From positions 1-64,000 of the forward strand of contig CAVIQL010000012.1 of NCBI GenBank assembly GCA_963644855.1: a stretch of 64,000 nucleotides of DNA, written 5' to 3'. The position numbers and the translations under genes were made by a program. Numbering within the stretch: the first letter of the stretch is position 1; each line of letters starts with the position of its first letter. Under the pieces are notes generated by a model. The model had not been told where the DNA came from and searched no databases. It worked only from the letters and a program-made list of their open reading frames with translations. This DNA is from UBA6398 sp963644855 (lineage in GTDB: Bacteria; Bacteroidota; Bacteroidia; Bacteroidales; Bacteroidaceae). Positions 56,508 through 64,000 of the stretch are shown in pieces.

Positions 56508-56777
56508 ATGAGTCGTTCATTAAAAAAAGGACCATACATCGCAGTTACTTTGGAAAAGAAAATCCTTGCCATGAATGAAAGCGGCAAGAAGAGCGTTGTA
56601 AAAACATGGTCGAGGGCATCAATGATATCCCCAGATTTCGTGGGACATACCATTGCTGTTCATAATGGTAATAAGTTCATTCCTGTCTACGTTACAGAAA
56701 ATATGGTGGGTCATAAACTAGGAGAGTTCGCACCTACACGTAGGTTCGGCGGTCATTCTGGCAACAACAAGAAGTAA
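56508..56777 (+). CDS. rpsS: 30S ribosomal protein S19
   Basis: This 89-residue protein has MSRSLKKGPYIAVTLEKKI and VGHTIAVHNGNKFIPVYVTE, then GHKLGEFAPTRRFGGHSG. It sits in the 30S head and forms the A-site finger bridge with the 50S subunit. Normal in length. Confidence 0.97.
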   Translation: MSRSLKKGPYIAVTLEKKILAMNESGKKSVVKTWSRASMISPDFVGHTIAVHNGNKFIPVYVTENMVGHKLGEFAPTRRFGGHSGNNKK

Positions 56778-56816
56778 TCGCAGGAGTAGGTAATAAAAGA
56801 AAAAGAATAATAGATA

Positions 56817-57215
56817 ATGGGAAAAAGAAAAAGATTAGCGGCTAATACTATCAAAGAAAGCCGCAAAACCCAGTACTTTGCCAAGCTTAATGGTGTTCCC
56901 TCTTCTCCTCGTAAAATGCGTTATGTCGTGGATATGATTCGTGGAATGGAGGTTAATCGTGCACTTGGTACGCTTCGCTTTTCTGCAAAGGCTGCTTCTG
57001 TGCCTGTAGAGAAACTTCTGCGTTCAGCTATTAGCAATTGGGAGGCAAAAAATGACCGTAAAGCTGAAGTCGGCGAACTCTTCGTTACAAAAGTGTTTGT
57101 TGATGAAGGCGTTACCCTTAAACGTATGCGTCCTGCTCCACAGGGACGTGGCTATCGTATTCGCAAACGTTCCAATCATGTAACAATGTTCGTCGGAACA
57201 AAAAATGAGAAATAA
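56817..57215 (+). CDS. rplV: 50S ribosomal protein L22
   Basis: This 132-residue protein has LNGVPSSPRKMRYVVDMIRG, NRALGTLRFSAKAASVPVEK and MRPAPQGRGYRIRKRSNHV, the tunnel-lining hairpin. It spans all 23S domains. There is a short N-terminal extension as in other Bacteroidota. It lies 39 bases after rpsS. Confidence 0.96.
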   Translation: MGKRKRLAANTIKESRKTQYFAKLNGVPSSPRKMRYVVDMIRGMEVNRALGTLRFSAKAASVPVEKLLRSAISNWEAKNDRKAEVGELFVTKVFVDEGVTLKRMRPAPQGRGYRIRKRSNHVTMFVGTKNEK

Positions 57216-57223
57216 TTAAGATT

Positions 57224-57961
57224 ATGGGACAGAAAGTAAATCCGATTAGCAATAGACTTGGTATAATCCGTGGTTGGGATTCAAATTGGTTTGGAGAACA
57301 CAATTATCCGGATAATATTGTAGAAGATAGTAAGATCCGTAATTATATTCAGACGCGCCTTGATGAACGTGCTGCAGGTAATGCTGTATCCAAAGTTGTC
57401 ATAGAACGCACACTTAAGCTTATCACTGTAACAATTTGCACCTCTCGTCCAGGACTTATAATAGGTAAGGGTGGTCAAGAAGTTGACAAACTTAAGGAAG
57501 AACTGAAGAAACTTACTAATAAGGATATTCAGGTTAATATATTTGAGGTTAAGAAGCCTGATCTTGATGCACAAGTAGTTGGTAAAACAATAGCTCGTCA
57601 GATAGAGGGCAAAATGGCTTATCGTCGTGTTATAAAAATGGCTATTCAAAACACAATGCGTGCAGGTGCAGAAGGTATTAAAGTACACATTGCAGGACGT
57701 TTGAATGGTGCAGAAATGGCACGTCAAGAGATGTATAAAGAAGGACGTACTCCTCTTCATACATTCCGTGCAGATATAGATTATTGCCAAACTACAGCTC
57801 TTACAAAAGTAGGACTTTTGGGCATTAAGGTGTGGATTTGCCGTGGAGAAGTTTATCATAAGGTAGATCTCGCTCCAAACTATGCACAACAGAAAGATAA
57901 TGGTCGCCAAGGTGGTGAGCGTAGACGCGGCTTCGGCAAAAGAAGAAATAATAACCGCTAA
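57224..57961 (+). CDS. rpsC: 30S ribosomal protein S3
   Basis: This 245-residue S3 has MGQKVNPISNRLGIIRGWDS, a KH domain with RPGLIIGKGGQEVDKLKEEL, then the C-domain with HIAGRLNGAEMAR and GLLGIKVWICRGEVYHK. The basic tail ends in RRRGFGKRRNNNR. It lines the mRNA entry tunnel. Confidence 0.97.
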   Translation: MGQKVNPISNRLGIIRGWDSNWFGEHNYPDNIVEDSKIRNYIQTRLDERAAGNAVSKVVIERTLKLITVTICTSRPGLIIGKGGQEVDKLKEELKKLTNKDIQVNIFEVKKPDLDAQVVGKTIARQIEGKMAYRRVIKMAIQNTMRAGAEGIKVHIAGRLNGAEMARQEMYKEGRTPLHTFRADIDYCQTTALTKVGLLGIKVWICRGEVYHKVDLAPNYAQQKDNGRQGGERRRGFGKRRNNNR

Positions 57962-57975
57962 TTTTAGAAAGAACA

Positions 57976-58401
57976 ATGTTACAACCAAAAAGAACTAAAT
58001 ACAGAAGACCTCAAAAAGGTCGTTGCAAAGGCAACGCGCAAAGAGGGAATCAACTGGCATTTGGAAGCTTTGGAATCAAGAGTCTTGAGACAGAGTGGAT
58101 AAATCAACGCCAGATAGAGGCTGCCCGTGTTGCTGTGTCGCGTTATATGCAGCGTGAGGGTCAGATTTGGATTCGTATATTCCCTGATAAACCGATTACC
58201 AAAAAACCTGCAGATGTACGTATGGGTAAAGGTAAGGGTGATCCTGTAGGGTATGTATTCCCGATTACTCCGGGACGTATTATATTCGAGGTAGAAGGGG
58301 TCTCATATGAAGTAGCAAAAGAAGCTTTGCGTCTTGCTGCACAGAAACTCCCTGTTACTACTAAATTTGTAGTGCGACGTGATTACGATAAAAACGCTTG
58401 A
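57976..58401 (+). CDS. rplP: 50S ribosomal protein L16
   Basis: This 141-residue protein has MLQPKRTKYRRPQKGRCKGN, FGSFGIKSLETEWINQRQIE, KPITKKPADVRMGKGKGDP and RLAAQKLPVTTKFV. It is a late-assembling protein next to the A-site tRNA elbow. It ends two bases before rpmC. Confidence 0.97.
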   Translation: MLQPKRTKYRRPQKGRCKGNAQRGNQLAFGSFGIKSLETEWINQRQIEAARVAVSRYMQREGQIWIRIFPDKPITKKPADVRMGKGKGDPVGYVFPITPGRIIFEVEGVSYEVAKEALRLAAQKLPVTTKFVVRRDYDKNA

Positions 58402-58403
58402 TT

Positions 58404-58598
58404 ATGAAGATTGCAGAAATAAAAGAACTTCCTACAAACGAACTTAAAGAACGTCTTGGGACAGAAGAGGTCAACTATCATCAGTTGAAGCTCAATCATT
58501 CCATATCTCCTGTAGAGAATCCTTCACGCATAAAGGATGCTCGTCGTACAATAGCGCGTATAAAAACAGTATTGCGTCAAAGAGAACTTAACAAATAA
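58404..58598 (+). CDS. rpmC: 50S ribosomal protein L29
   Basis: The start at 58404 (MKIAEIKELPTNELKERL) gives 64 residues; two helices with the conserved SPVENPSRIKDARRTIARIKT. It sits at the tunnel exit and touches L23. The ATG two codons upstream would overlap the rplP stop and is less likely. Confidence 0.94.
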   Translation: MKIAEIKELPTNELKERLGTEEVNYHQLKLNHSISPVENPSRIKDARRTIARIKTVLRQRELNK

Positions 58599-58612
58599 AA
58601 AGGCAGGTAAAA

Positions 58613-58870
58613 ATGGAAGAAAGAAATTTAAGAAAGACCCGCCAGGGGGTAGTGGTGAGTAACAAAATGGATAAAACCATTGTCGTTGAGGCCAAATTCA
58701 AAGAAATGCACCCTATTTACGGAAAGTTTGTGTCGAAGACTAAATCATATCATGCTCACGATGAGAAAAATGAGTGTAACGTAGGCGATACAGTCTTGAT
58801 TATGGAAACTCGTCCCTTGAGTAAAACCAAGAGATGGAGATTAGTAGAAATTGTAGAAAAAGCTAAGTAA
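58613..58870 (+). CDS. rpsQ: 30S ribosomal protein S17
   Basis: This 85-residue OB-fold protein has NLRKTRQGVVVSNKMDKTIV, HPIYGKFVSKTKSYHAHDE, and DTVLIMETRPLSKTKRWRLV. It is an early-assembling 30S protein. It ends two bases before rplN. Confidence 0.96.
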   Translation: MEERNLRKTRQGVVVSNKMDKTIVVEAKFKEMHPIYGKFVSKTKSYHAHDEKNECNVGDTVLIMETRPLSKTKRWRLVEIVEKAK

Positions 58871-58872
58871 AA

Positions 58873-59238
58873 ATGATACAGGTAGAAACTAGACTCAATG
58901 TAGCCGACAATAGTGGCGCTCGTGAGGCAGTGTGCATTCGTGTACTTGGTGGTACTAAACGTCGTTATGCTACAGTTGGTGATGTAATTGTTGTCGCTGT
59001 TCAAAACGTGATACCTTCAAGTGATATGAAGAAAGGTACAGTATCACGTGCCTTGATCGTTCGCACTAATAAGGAAATCCATCGTACTGATGGCTCCTGC
59101 ATTCGCTTTGACGATAATGCGTGTGTGTTGTTGAATAGCGCAGGCGAACTTAGAGGTAGTCGTATCTTTGGTCCTGTGGCTCGAGAACTTCGTGCAGTTA
59201 ACATGAAAGTAGTGTCGTTGGCACCAGAAGTACTTTAA
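58873..59238 (+). CDS. rplN: 50S ribosomal protein L14
   Basis: This 121-residue protein has MIQVETRLNVADNSGAREA, GGTKRRYATVGDVIVVAVQN, VSRALIVRTNKEIHRTDGS and GSRIFGPVARELR. It forms intersubunit bridges and binds the silencing factor RsfS. Normal in length. Confidence 0.97.
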   Translation: MIQVETRLNVADNSGAREAVCIRVLGGTKRRYATVGDVIVVAVQNVIPSSDMKKGTVSRALIVRTNKEIHRTDGSCIRFDDNACVLLNSAGELRGSRIFGPVARELRAVNMKVVSLAPEVL

Positions 59239-59251
59239 CATTTAAAGCAAA

Positions 59252-59572
59252 ATGAGTAAATTACATATTAAAAAAGACGATATCGTTTACGTAAATGCGG
59301 GCGAAAATCGCGGTCAAAAAGGCAAGGTACTTAAGGTCCTTATAGCTGAACAGCGCGCTATCGTAGAAGGTGTCAATATGGTATCGAAATCCCAGAAGCC
59401 TTCTGCAAAGACTCCACAGGGTGGTATCATCAAAAAAGAGGCTCCGATTCACGTTTCGAATCTTAGTCTTATTGACCCCAAGAGCGGCAAGCCTACACGC
59501 ATAGGGCGTCGTCGCAATGATGAAGGTAAACTTGTGCGTTATTCTAAAAAAACAGGGGAGGAAATCAAGTAA
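59252..59572 (+). CDS. rplX: 50S ribosomal protein L24
   Basis: This 106-residue protein has HIKKDDIVYVNAGENRGQKG, a KOW motif, then GVNMVSKSQKPSAKTPQGGI. It initiates 50S assembly at the tunnel exit. The stop overlaps the rplE start by one base (TAATG). Confidence 0.95.
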   Translation: MSKLHIKKDDIVYVNAGENRGQKGKVLKVLIAEQRAIVEGVNMVSKSQKPSAKTPQGGIIKKEAPIHVSNLSLIDPKSGKPTRIGRRRNDEGKLVRYSKKTGEEIK

Positions 59573-60129
59573 TGAATAATACCGCAAGTCTAAAACGTGT
59601 TTATGCCGAGCGTATTGCGCCGGCTCTTATGAAGAAGTTCAATTATTCTTCACCGATGCAGATTCCTGTGCTCAAAAAGATCGTAATAAACGAAGGTCTT
59701 GGAGCTGCTACTCAGGATAAAAAAATTATAGATAAAGCAATTGAAGAACTTACGACAATTACAGGTCAAAAGGCTGTAGCTACTTTGTCTAAGAAAGATA
59801 TTGCTCAGTTCAAGGTTCGTAAAAAAATGCCAATTGGGGTTAGAGTTACTTTGCGTCGTGAACGTATGTATGAATTTCTTGAGGAACTTATTCGTGTCGC
59901 TCTTCCGCGTATTCGCGATTTTAAGGGAATTGATAGCAAATTGGATGGTCGTGGAAATTATTCTCTTGGCATCAAAGAGCAAATCATTTTTCCTGAAATT
60001 AATATTGATAGTGTAGATCGCCTCAATGGAATGAACATTACCTTTGTAACAACGGCTCAAACTGATGAGGAAGGCTATGCGCTTCTCAAAGAATTCGGAT
60101 TACCATTTAAGGACGGAAAAAACAATTAA
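59572..60129 (+). CDS. rplE: 50S ribosomal protein L5
   Basis: This 185-residue protein has NYSSPMQIPVLKKIVINEGL, TGQKAVATLSKKDIAQFKVR, PIGVRVTLRRERMYEFL and GRGNYSLGIKEQIIFPEI. It binds 5S rRNA and the P-site tRNA. Coupled to rplX by TAATG. Confidence 0.96.
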   Translation: MNNTASLKRVYAERIAPALMKKFNYSSPMQIPVLKKIVINEGLGAATQDKKIIDKAIEELTTITGQKAVATLSKKDIAQFKVRKKMPIGVRVTLRRERMYEFLEELIRVALPRIRDFKGIDSKLDGRGNYSLGIKEQIIFPEINIDSVDRLNGMNITFVTTAQTDEEGYALLKEFGLPFKDGKNN

Positions 60130-60135
60130 ATCAAT

Positions 60136-60438
60136 ATGGCAAAGGAATCAATGAAAGCACGCGAAGTTAAGCGTGCCAAAATGGTAGCCAAGTATGCTGA
60201 AAAGCGTGCAGCACTAAAGAAAATAATTAACACTACCGATGATCCTGTAGAGGCATATGAGGCAGCTCGTAAACTTCAAGCTATCCCCCATAATGCTTCT
60301 CCTATACGTATGCACAATCGTTGTAAACTTACAGGTCGCCCCAAAGGTTATCTTCGTATGTTTGGATTGTCGCGTATTCAGTTTCGTGAGATGGCATCTA
60401 GCGGTCTTATTCCTGGTGTGAAGAAAGCAAGTTGGTAA
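60136..60438 (+). CDS. rpsN: 30S ribosomal protein S14 (long, zinc-independent form)
   Basis: This 100-residue protein has the long E. coli-type layout with NRCKLTGRPKGYLRMFGLSR. Only one Cys is seen in the RCKLTG region, so the CxxC zinc ribbon of the short form is absent. It is in the 30S head. A 64-base gap with a hairpin follows. Confidence 0.96.
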   Translation: MAKESMKAREVKRAKMVAKYAEKRAALKKIINTTDDPVEAYEAARKLQAIPHNASPIRMHNRCKLTGRPKGYLRMFGLSRIQFREMASSGLIPGVKKASW

Positions 60439-60467
60439 ACCATAAAGAAAAGATTTATTTAATATTG

Positions 60468-60487
60468 TCGAGAAATCTCGATCAATT
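60468..60487 (+). promoter_or_regulatory. Short hairpin in the rpsN-rpsH gap
   Basis: CGAG pairs with CTCG around AAAT, with ATTG/CAAT outside it, in the 64-base gap before rpsH. E. coli S8 represses the spc operon through a hairpin near rplE; this element may be a relocated analogue. Confidence 0.25.
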
Positions 60488-60502
60488 AAACAAACATATA
60501 AA

Positions 60503-60898
60503 ATGACAGATCCAATAGCAGATTATTTGACACGGCTTCGTAATGCCATTCGTGCAAATCACAGAGTGGTAGAAATGCCTGCGTCAAATTTAAAAAAGGA
60601 TATTACAAAGATCCTTTTTGAAAAGGGGTATATCTTGAACTATAAGTTTGTAGATGAGGGACCTCAAGGAGTAATTAAAGTGGCACTTAAATATAATCCT
60701 GCCACAAAAACAAATGCAATCAAGAGTTTGACACGTGTTTCGCGTCCTGGTTTGCGAAAATATACAGGATATAAGGACATGCCTCGTGTAATTAATGGTC
60801 TTGGTATTGCCATTATTTCTACATCAAAGGGAGTTATGACTGATAAAGAGGCTTCCGCTCTGAAGATTGGTGGCGAGGTATTATGTTATGTATATTAA
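60503..60898 (+). CDS. rpsH: 30S ribosomal protein S8
   Basis: This 131-residue protein has MTDPIADYLTRLRNAIRANH, RVSRPGLRKYTGYKDMPRV and LGIAIISTSKGVMTDKEA. It binds the 16S central domain and in E. coli is the translational repressor of the spc operon. Confidence 0.97.
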   Translation: MTDPIADYLTRLRNAIRANHRVVEMPASNLKKDITKILFEKGYILNYKFVDEGPQGVIKVALKYNPATKTNAIKSLTRVSRPGLRKYTGYKDMPRVINGLGIAIISTSKGVMTDKEASALKIGGEVLCYVY

Positions 60899-60900
60899 TA

Positions 60901-60908
60901 TAGGAGGG
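60901..60908 (+). promoter_or_regulatory. Shine-Dalgarno-like TAGGAGGG before rplF
   Basis: TAGGAGGG lies in a true intergenic gap, six to seven bases before the rplF ATG, at ideal spacing. It also decides the rplF start. Most other genes in the window have A-rich leaders instead. Confidence 0.55.
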
Positions 60909-60914
60909 TATAAA

Positions 60915-61484
60915 ATGTCAAGAATAGGAAAATTGCCAATAAACATCCCTGCAAACGTTACAGTAACGTATCAGGATAATGTAGTGACTGTAAAAGGTCC
61001 GAAAGGTGAGATGACACAGCAGATAGATCCTTCTATCATTGTAAAAATAGAAAACGGAGAGATCGTATTCACTATCAATGAAGAAAATGATATAGTTGGC
61101 GCAAAGCAGAAACAAGCTTTTCATGGTTTGTATCGCGCATTAGTTAATTCTATGGTAGTGGGAGTTACTGAAGGGTATAAAAAAGAGATGGAACTAGTTG
61201 GCGTTGGCTATCGTGTTTCAAATGAAGGCAATGTAATGGAGTTCTCTTTGGGTTATACTCATCCTATATTTCTTCAACTCCCTCCTGAAATAAAGGTGGA
61301 AACGAAGTCTGAAAGAAATAAAAATCCGTATATTTGCTTGGAGTCTTGCGATAAACAACTTCTCGGACAAGTTTGCGCAAAAATACGTTCGTTCCGTATG
61401 CCTGAGCCATATAAAGGAAAAGGTATCCTATATATTGGTGAACAAATACGTCGTAAGTCTGGTAAGGCTGCCGGAGCTAAGTAA
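60915..61484 (+). CDS. rplF: 50S ribosomal protein L6
   Basis: The start at 60915 (MSRIGKLPINIPANVTVTY) gives 189 residues; an upstream in-frame start inside rpsH is excluded by position. VGVGYRVSNEGNVMEFSLGY and PEPYKGKGILYIGEQIRRKSGKA (in parts) are conserved. It lies beside the sarcin-ricin loop. Preceded by the Shine-Dalgarno-like site at 60901. Confidence 0.97.
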   Translation: MSRIGKLPINIPANVTVTYQDNVVTVKGPKGEMTQQIDPSIIVKIENGEIVFTINEENDIVGAKQKQAFHGLYRALVNSMVVGVTEGYKKEMELVGVGYRVSNEGNVMEFSLGYTHPIFLQLPPEIKVETKSERNKNPYICLESCDKQLLGQVCAKIRSFRMPEPYKGKGILYIGEQIRRKSGKAAGAK

Positions 61485-61507
61485 TAATTTCCAAATGAAA
61501 TAAGATT

Positions 61508-61852
61508 ATGAAGACGAAAATAGAAAGACGACAGAAAATCAAATATCGGGTACGCAATAAGATCAGTGGTACTTCAGTACGTCCTCGTTTGAGTGTTTTT
61601 CGTAGCAATAAACAAATATATGCTCAAGTGATTAATGATGAGGATGGTCGTACGTTAGTTGCTGCTTCATCGTTGAAGTTCGAGGATAAGATAACTAAGT
61701 CAGAGAAGGCTATAAAGGTTGGTGAAGAAATAGCCCAAAAAGCAATCGCTGTGGGTATCACTATGGTCGTTTTTGATCGTAATGGTTATCTTTACCATGG
61801 TCGTGTGAAAGAATTAGCAGATGGTGCTCGTAAAGGTGGGCTTAAATTTTAA
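61508..61852 (+). CDS. rplR: 50S ribosomal protein L18
   Basis: This 114-residue protein has RRQKIKYRVRNKISGTSVRP, LSVFRSNKQIYAQVINDEDG and VVFDRNGYLYHGRVKELADG. It binds 5S rRNA with L5. It ends four bases before rpsE. Confidence 0.96.
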   Translation: MKTKIERRQKIKYRVRNKISGTSVRPRLSVFRSNKQIYAQVINDEDGRTLVAASSLKFEDKITKSEKAIKVGEEIAQKAIAVGITMVVFDRNGYLYHGRVKELADGARKGGLKF

Positions 61853-61856
61853 GGTT

Positions 61857-62363
61857 ATGGCAAACAGAATAAATGTAAAAAGCGAAGAATTAAAAGATAG
61901 ACTGGTTGCTATCAACCGTGTTACGAAAGTAACCAAAGGTGGGCGCACATTCAGTTTCTCTGCTATTGTCGTTGTAGGTGATGGACAGGGAGTAATAGGC
62001 TATGGCCTTGGTAAGGCAGGAGAAGTAACTGCTGCTATTTCTAAGGGGATTGAGTCTGCAAAAAAGAACCTTTATAAGGTTCCAGTAATTCATGGAACTA
62101 TTCCTCATACACAGATGGCACATTTTGGTGGAAGTAAAGTTTTACTTATGCCGGCCTCTGAAGGTACGGGCGTTGTGGCTGGAGGTGCTATGCGTGCTGT
62201 ACTCGAGAGTGTTGGTATTACAGATGTGCTTGCAAAGTCGCAGGGATCTTCTAATGCCCATAATTTGGTGAAGGCAACGATTCTAGCTCTTAGCCAGATT
62301 CGAGATGCGCGCCAAATTGCTCAAGCTCGTGGTATTTCAATGGAAAAAGTTTTCAGAGGTTAA
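61857..62363 (+). CDS. rpsE: 30S ribosomal protein S5
   Basis: The start at 61857 (MANRINVKSEELKDRLVAI) gives 168 residues. RVTKVTKGGRTFSFSAIVVV and GDGQGVIGYGLGKAGEVTAA form the double-stranded RNA-binding fold; GSKVLLMPASEGTGVVAGGA follows. It affects decoding accuracy. It starts four bases after rplR. Confidence 0.97.
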   Translation: MANRINVKSEELKDRLVAINRVTKVTKGGRTFSFSAIVVVGDGQGVIGYGLGKAGEVTAAISKGIESAKKNLYKVPVIHGTIPHTQMAHFGGSKVLLMPASEGTGVVAGGAMRAVLESVGITDVLAKSQGSSNAHNLVKATILALSQIRDARQIAQARGISMEKVFRG

Positions 62364-62376
62364 TAATCACACAACA

Positions 62377-62553
62377 ATGGCAACAATTAGAATTAAACAA
62401 GTAAGAAGTAAAATAGGTGCTCCCAAGGATCAAAAAGCTACTCTTGAGGTTCTTGGCTTGCATAGAATTGGTGATGTTGTTGAACGTGAAGACAATGCCG
62501 TTACACGTGGTCAGATCAACAAGGTAAACCATTTGGTAACCGTAGTAGAATAA
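62377..62553 (+). CDS. rpmD: 50S ribosomal protein L30
   Basis: The start at 62377 (MATIRIKQVRSKIGAPKDQK) gives 58 residues; the typical LEVLGLHRIGDVVEREDN and INKVNHLVTVVE follow. The longer in-frame reading overlaps rpsE and is rejected. Confidence 0.95.
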   Translation: MATIRIKQVRSKIGAPKDQKATLEVLGLHRIGDVVEREDNAVTRGQINKVNHLVTVVE

Positions 62554-62572
62554 CTCTTAAAACAGTAAAAAT

Positions 62573-63019
62573 ATGAAATTACATACTTTAATGCCAGCAA
62601 AGGGTTCTACACATAGTCGCCGTCGTCTTGGACGTGGTACAGGTTCTGGTTTAGGTGGTACCTCTACACGTGGACACAAAGGTGCTATGGCTCGTTCTGG
62701 CTATAAGAAGAAAATTGGTTTCGAAGGTGGACAGATGCCGATGCAACGTCGTCTTCCCAAATATGGTTTCAACAATATATTCCGTGTTGAATATAAAGGT
62801 ATAAATCTTTCTGTTCTCCAGCATTTAGCTGAGACAAAGGAACTAGTTAAAATAACCCCTAAGGATCTCCATGAGGCTGGGTATGTTTCAAAGAAGCAAC
62901 TTGTTAAAATTTTGGGTAAAGGCGAATTGAAAGTTAAACTTGAAATTGAAGCAAATGCATTTTCTAAAACTGCTTTAGCTGCAATAGAGGCTGTAGGTGG
63001 TAAAGCCACTAAACTTTAG
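62573..63019 (+). CDS. rplO: 50S ribosomal protein L15
   Basis: This 148-residue protein has GSTHSRRRLGRGTGSGLGGT, RGHKGAMARSGYKKKIGFEG and GGQMPMQRRLPKYGFNN. It joins late in 50S assembly. It ends four bases before secY, the usual spc operon order. Confidence 0.97.
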   Translation: MKLHTLMPAKGSTHSRRRLGRGTGSGLGGTSTRGHKGAMARSGYKKKIGFEGGQMPMQRRLPKYGFNNIFRVEYKGINLSVLQHLAETKELVKITPKDLHEAGYVSKKQLVKILGKGELKVKLEIEANAFSKTALAAIEAVGGKATKL

Positions 63020-63023
63020 AGAA

Positions 63024-64000
63024 ATGAATAAAATAGCAGAAACCATTAAGAACATTTGGCGAATAGAAGATCTCAGAATGCGTCTTCTTATCACCATTTT
63101 GTTCATAGCCATCTATCGTTTTGGTTCGTTCGTGGTTCTTCCGGGAATTGACTCTGGAAAACTTCAAGCACTCCATGAGCAGACCAGTGGCGGATTGATG
63201 TCGCTATTGAACATGTTCTCGGGTGGTGCTTTCTCCAATGCTTCAATTTTTGCATTAGGTATTATGCCATACATTTCTGCATCTATTGTGATGCAATTGT
63301 TGGCAGTAGCAGTACCACAGTTCCAAAAAATGCAACGTGAAGGTGAAAGCGGCAGACGTAAGATAAATCAGTATACCCGTTATCTTACTATTGCTATTCT
63401 CCTCTTTCAAGGTCCTACATACTTGATTAATCTTAACAATCAAGCAGCAGGTGCTCTTGCTCCTGGATTGAGTTGGACAATGTTTTCAATATCTTCTACT
63501 GTGATTTTAGCAGCAGGAAGTATGTTTATATTATGGCTTGGTGAGAGAATTACAGATAAAGGTGTAGGTAATGGCGTGTCGCTTATCATTATGATAGGTA
63601 TTATTGCGCGTTTCCCGACTGCATTCGTACAGGAACTTACTTCAACGCTTTCAACTCCGGGCGCAGGTGGTCTAATCAAATTACTATTTGAGATAATTGT
63701 GTTTGTGTTGGTAATCGCAGCTGCAATCTTGTTGGTTAATGCAACCCGTAAGGTTCCTGTTCAATATGCAAAACGTGTAGTGGGAAGCAAACAATACGGC
63801 GGAGCTCGTCAATATATTCCACTGAAGTTGTTTGCTGCAAATGTGATGCCGATCATTTTTGCCCAAGCCCTAATGTTCATTCCTATGGCAATTGTTGGAT
63901 ACAATACCGATAGTGCAAGTTGGGCTGCTCGTCAGTTTATGGATCATACGAGTCTTTTGTACAATATTGTGTTCGTTATATTGATTATCGCGTTCACTTA
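63024..64000 (+). CDS. secY: Preprotein translocase subunit SecY, N-terminal part (3' end outside the window)
   Basis: The ATG at 63024 opens MNKIAETIKNIWRIEDLRMR, and the frame is open to the window end (about 325 codons). FRFGSFVVLPGID-type YRFGSFVVLPGIDSGKL starts the first helix and plug region, then GIMPYISASIVMQLL, RYLTIAILLFQGPTYLI and GERITDKGVGNGVSLIIMIG. KRVVGSKQYGGARQYIPLK is the cytoplasmic loop. It forms the protein-conducting channel in the inner membrane. Roughly 120 residues are probably missing. Confidence 0.97.
   Translation, partial: MNKIAETIKNIWRIEDLRMRLLITILFIAIYRFGSFVVLPGIDSGKLQALHEQTSGGLMSLLNMFSGGAFSNASIFALGIMPYISASIVMQLLAVAVPQFQKMQREGESGRRKINQYTRYLTIAILLFQGPTYLINLNNQAAGALAPGLSWTMFSISSTVILAAGSMFILWLGERITDKGVGNGVSLIIMIGIIARFPTAFVQELTSTLSTPGAGGLIKLLFEIIVFVLVIAAAILLVNATRKVPVQYAKRVVGSKQYGGARQYIPLKLFAANVMPIIFAQALMFIPMAIVGYNTDSASWAARQFMDHTSLLYNIVFVILIIAFT

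Overview
The window is a piece of a Bacteroidales chromosome (phylum Bacteroidota); the family within the order cannot be fixed from sequence alone. The pointers are: promoters of the form TTTG, about 19 bp, TAnnTTTG in front of many genes; almost no Shine-Dalgarno sequences; a GT117/DUF2723 membrane protein; the ftsX-DUF3098-uppP-truB-queA-folK cluster; PCMD-domain envelope proteins; an ECF sigma, anti-sigma and TonB-type receptor trio; and many secreted glycosidases. Nearly all sequence is ordinary chromosomal coding DNA. No phage, insertion sequence, CRISPR array or plasmid gene is visible.

Layout. 1-9.8 kb: the 3' end of tRNA-Phe, a secreted sugar isomerase-like protein, a GT117 protein with a polysaccharide deacetylase, an M20 deacetylase (probably ArgE), RbfA, a LolC/E-type permease and a GDSL lipoprotein. 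9.9-19.5 kb: two GH2 enzymes and a GH43, interleaved with a U32 protein, a CPBP protease, a CAU tRNA, a DUF554 protein and an acetyltransferase. 19.9-27.7 kb: a split chromate-type transporter, a cyclophilin and the tightly overlapped operon topA-aroK-speA-argB (minus strand). 27.9-36.7 kb: a three-gene surface-protein operon (PCMD lipoprotein, PorT-like barrel, PCMD protein with a sorting tail), cysK, and a sigma/anti-sigma/receptor signalling operon. 37.2-45.9 kb: a second CAU tRNA, a methyltransferase, the ftsX-to-folK operon, a small RNA, a degenerate methyltransferase homologue, DUF2795 and AmtB. 46.2-50 kb: a GH20 hexosaminidase and a GH71/99-like enzyme. 50.5 kb to the end: the str-S10-spc ribosomal super-operon, from rpsL into secY, which runs off the window.

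The most unusual content is intergenic. At about fifteen places lies a short array of 11-bp boxes, mostly odd palindromes such as TGTCnGACA, TATCnGATA, GGTCnGACC or CAAGnCTTG. Successive box centres are almost always exactly 21 bp apart (two helical turns) and are joined by 10-bp A/T linkers such as TATTTAAAAA. Box sequences vary between copies, yet the spacing and symmetry stay. In several copies the outer boxes also form a long inverted repeat. I know of no described family with this architecture. A roughly 65-nt small RNA with its own promoter and terminator (minus strand, about 42.9 kb) is the other strong non-coding signal.

Co-directional genes often overlap by 1-4 bases (TGATG, TAATG, ATGA). 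This couples topA to argB, uppP to folK, and rplC to rplD. All calls come from reading the sequence; no database search was run.
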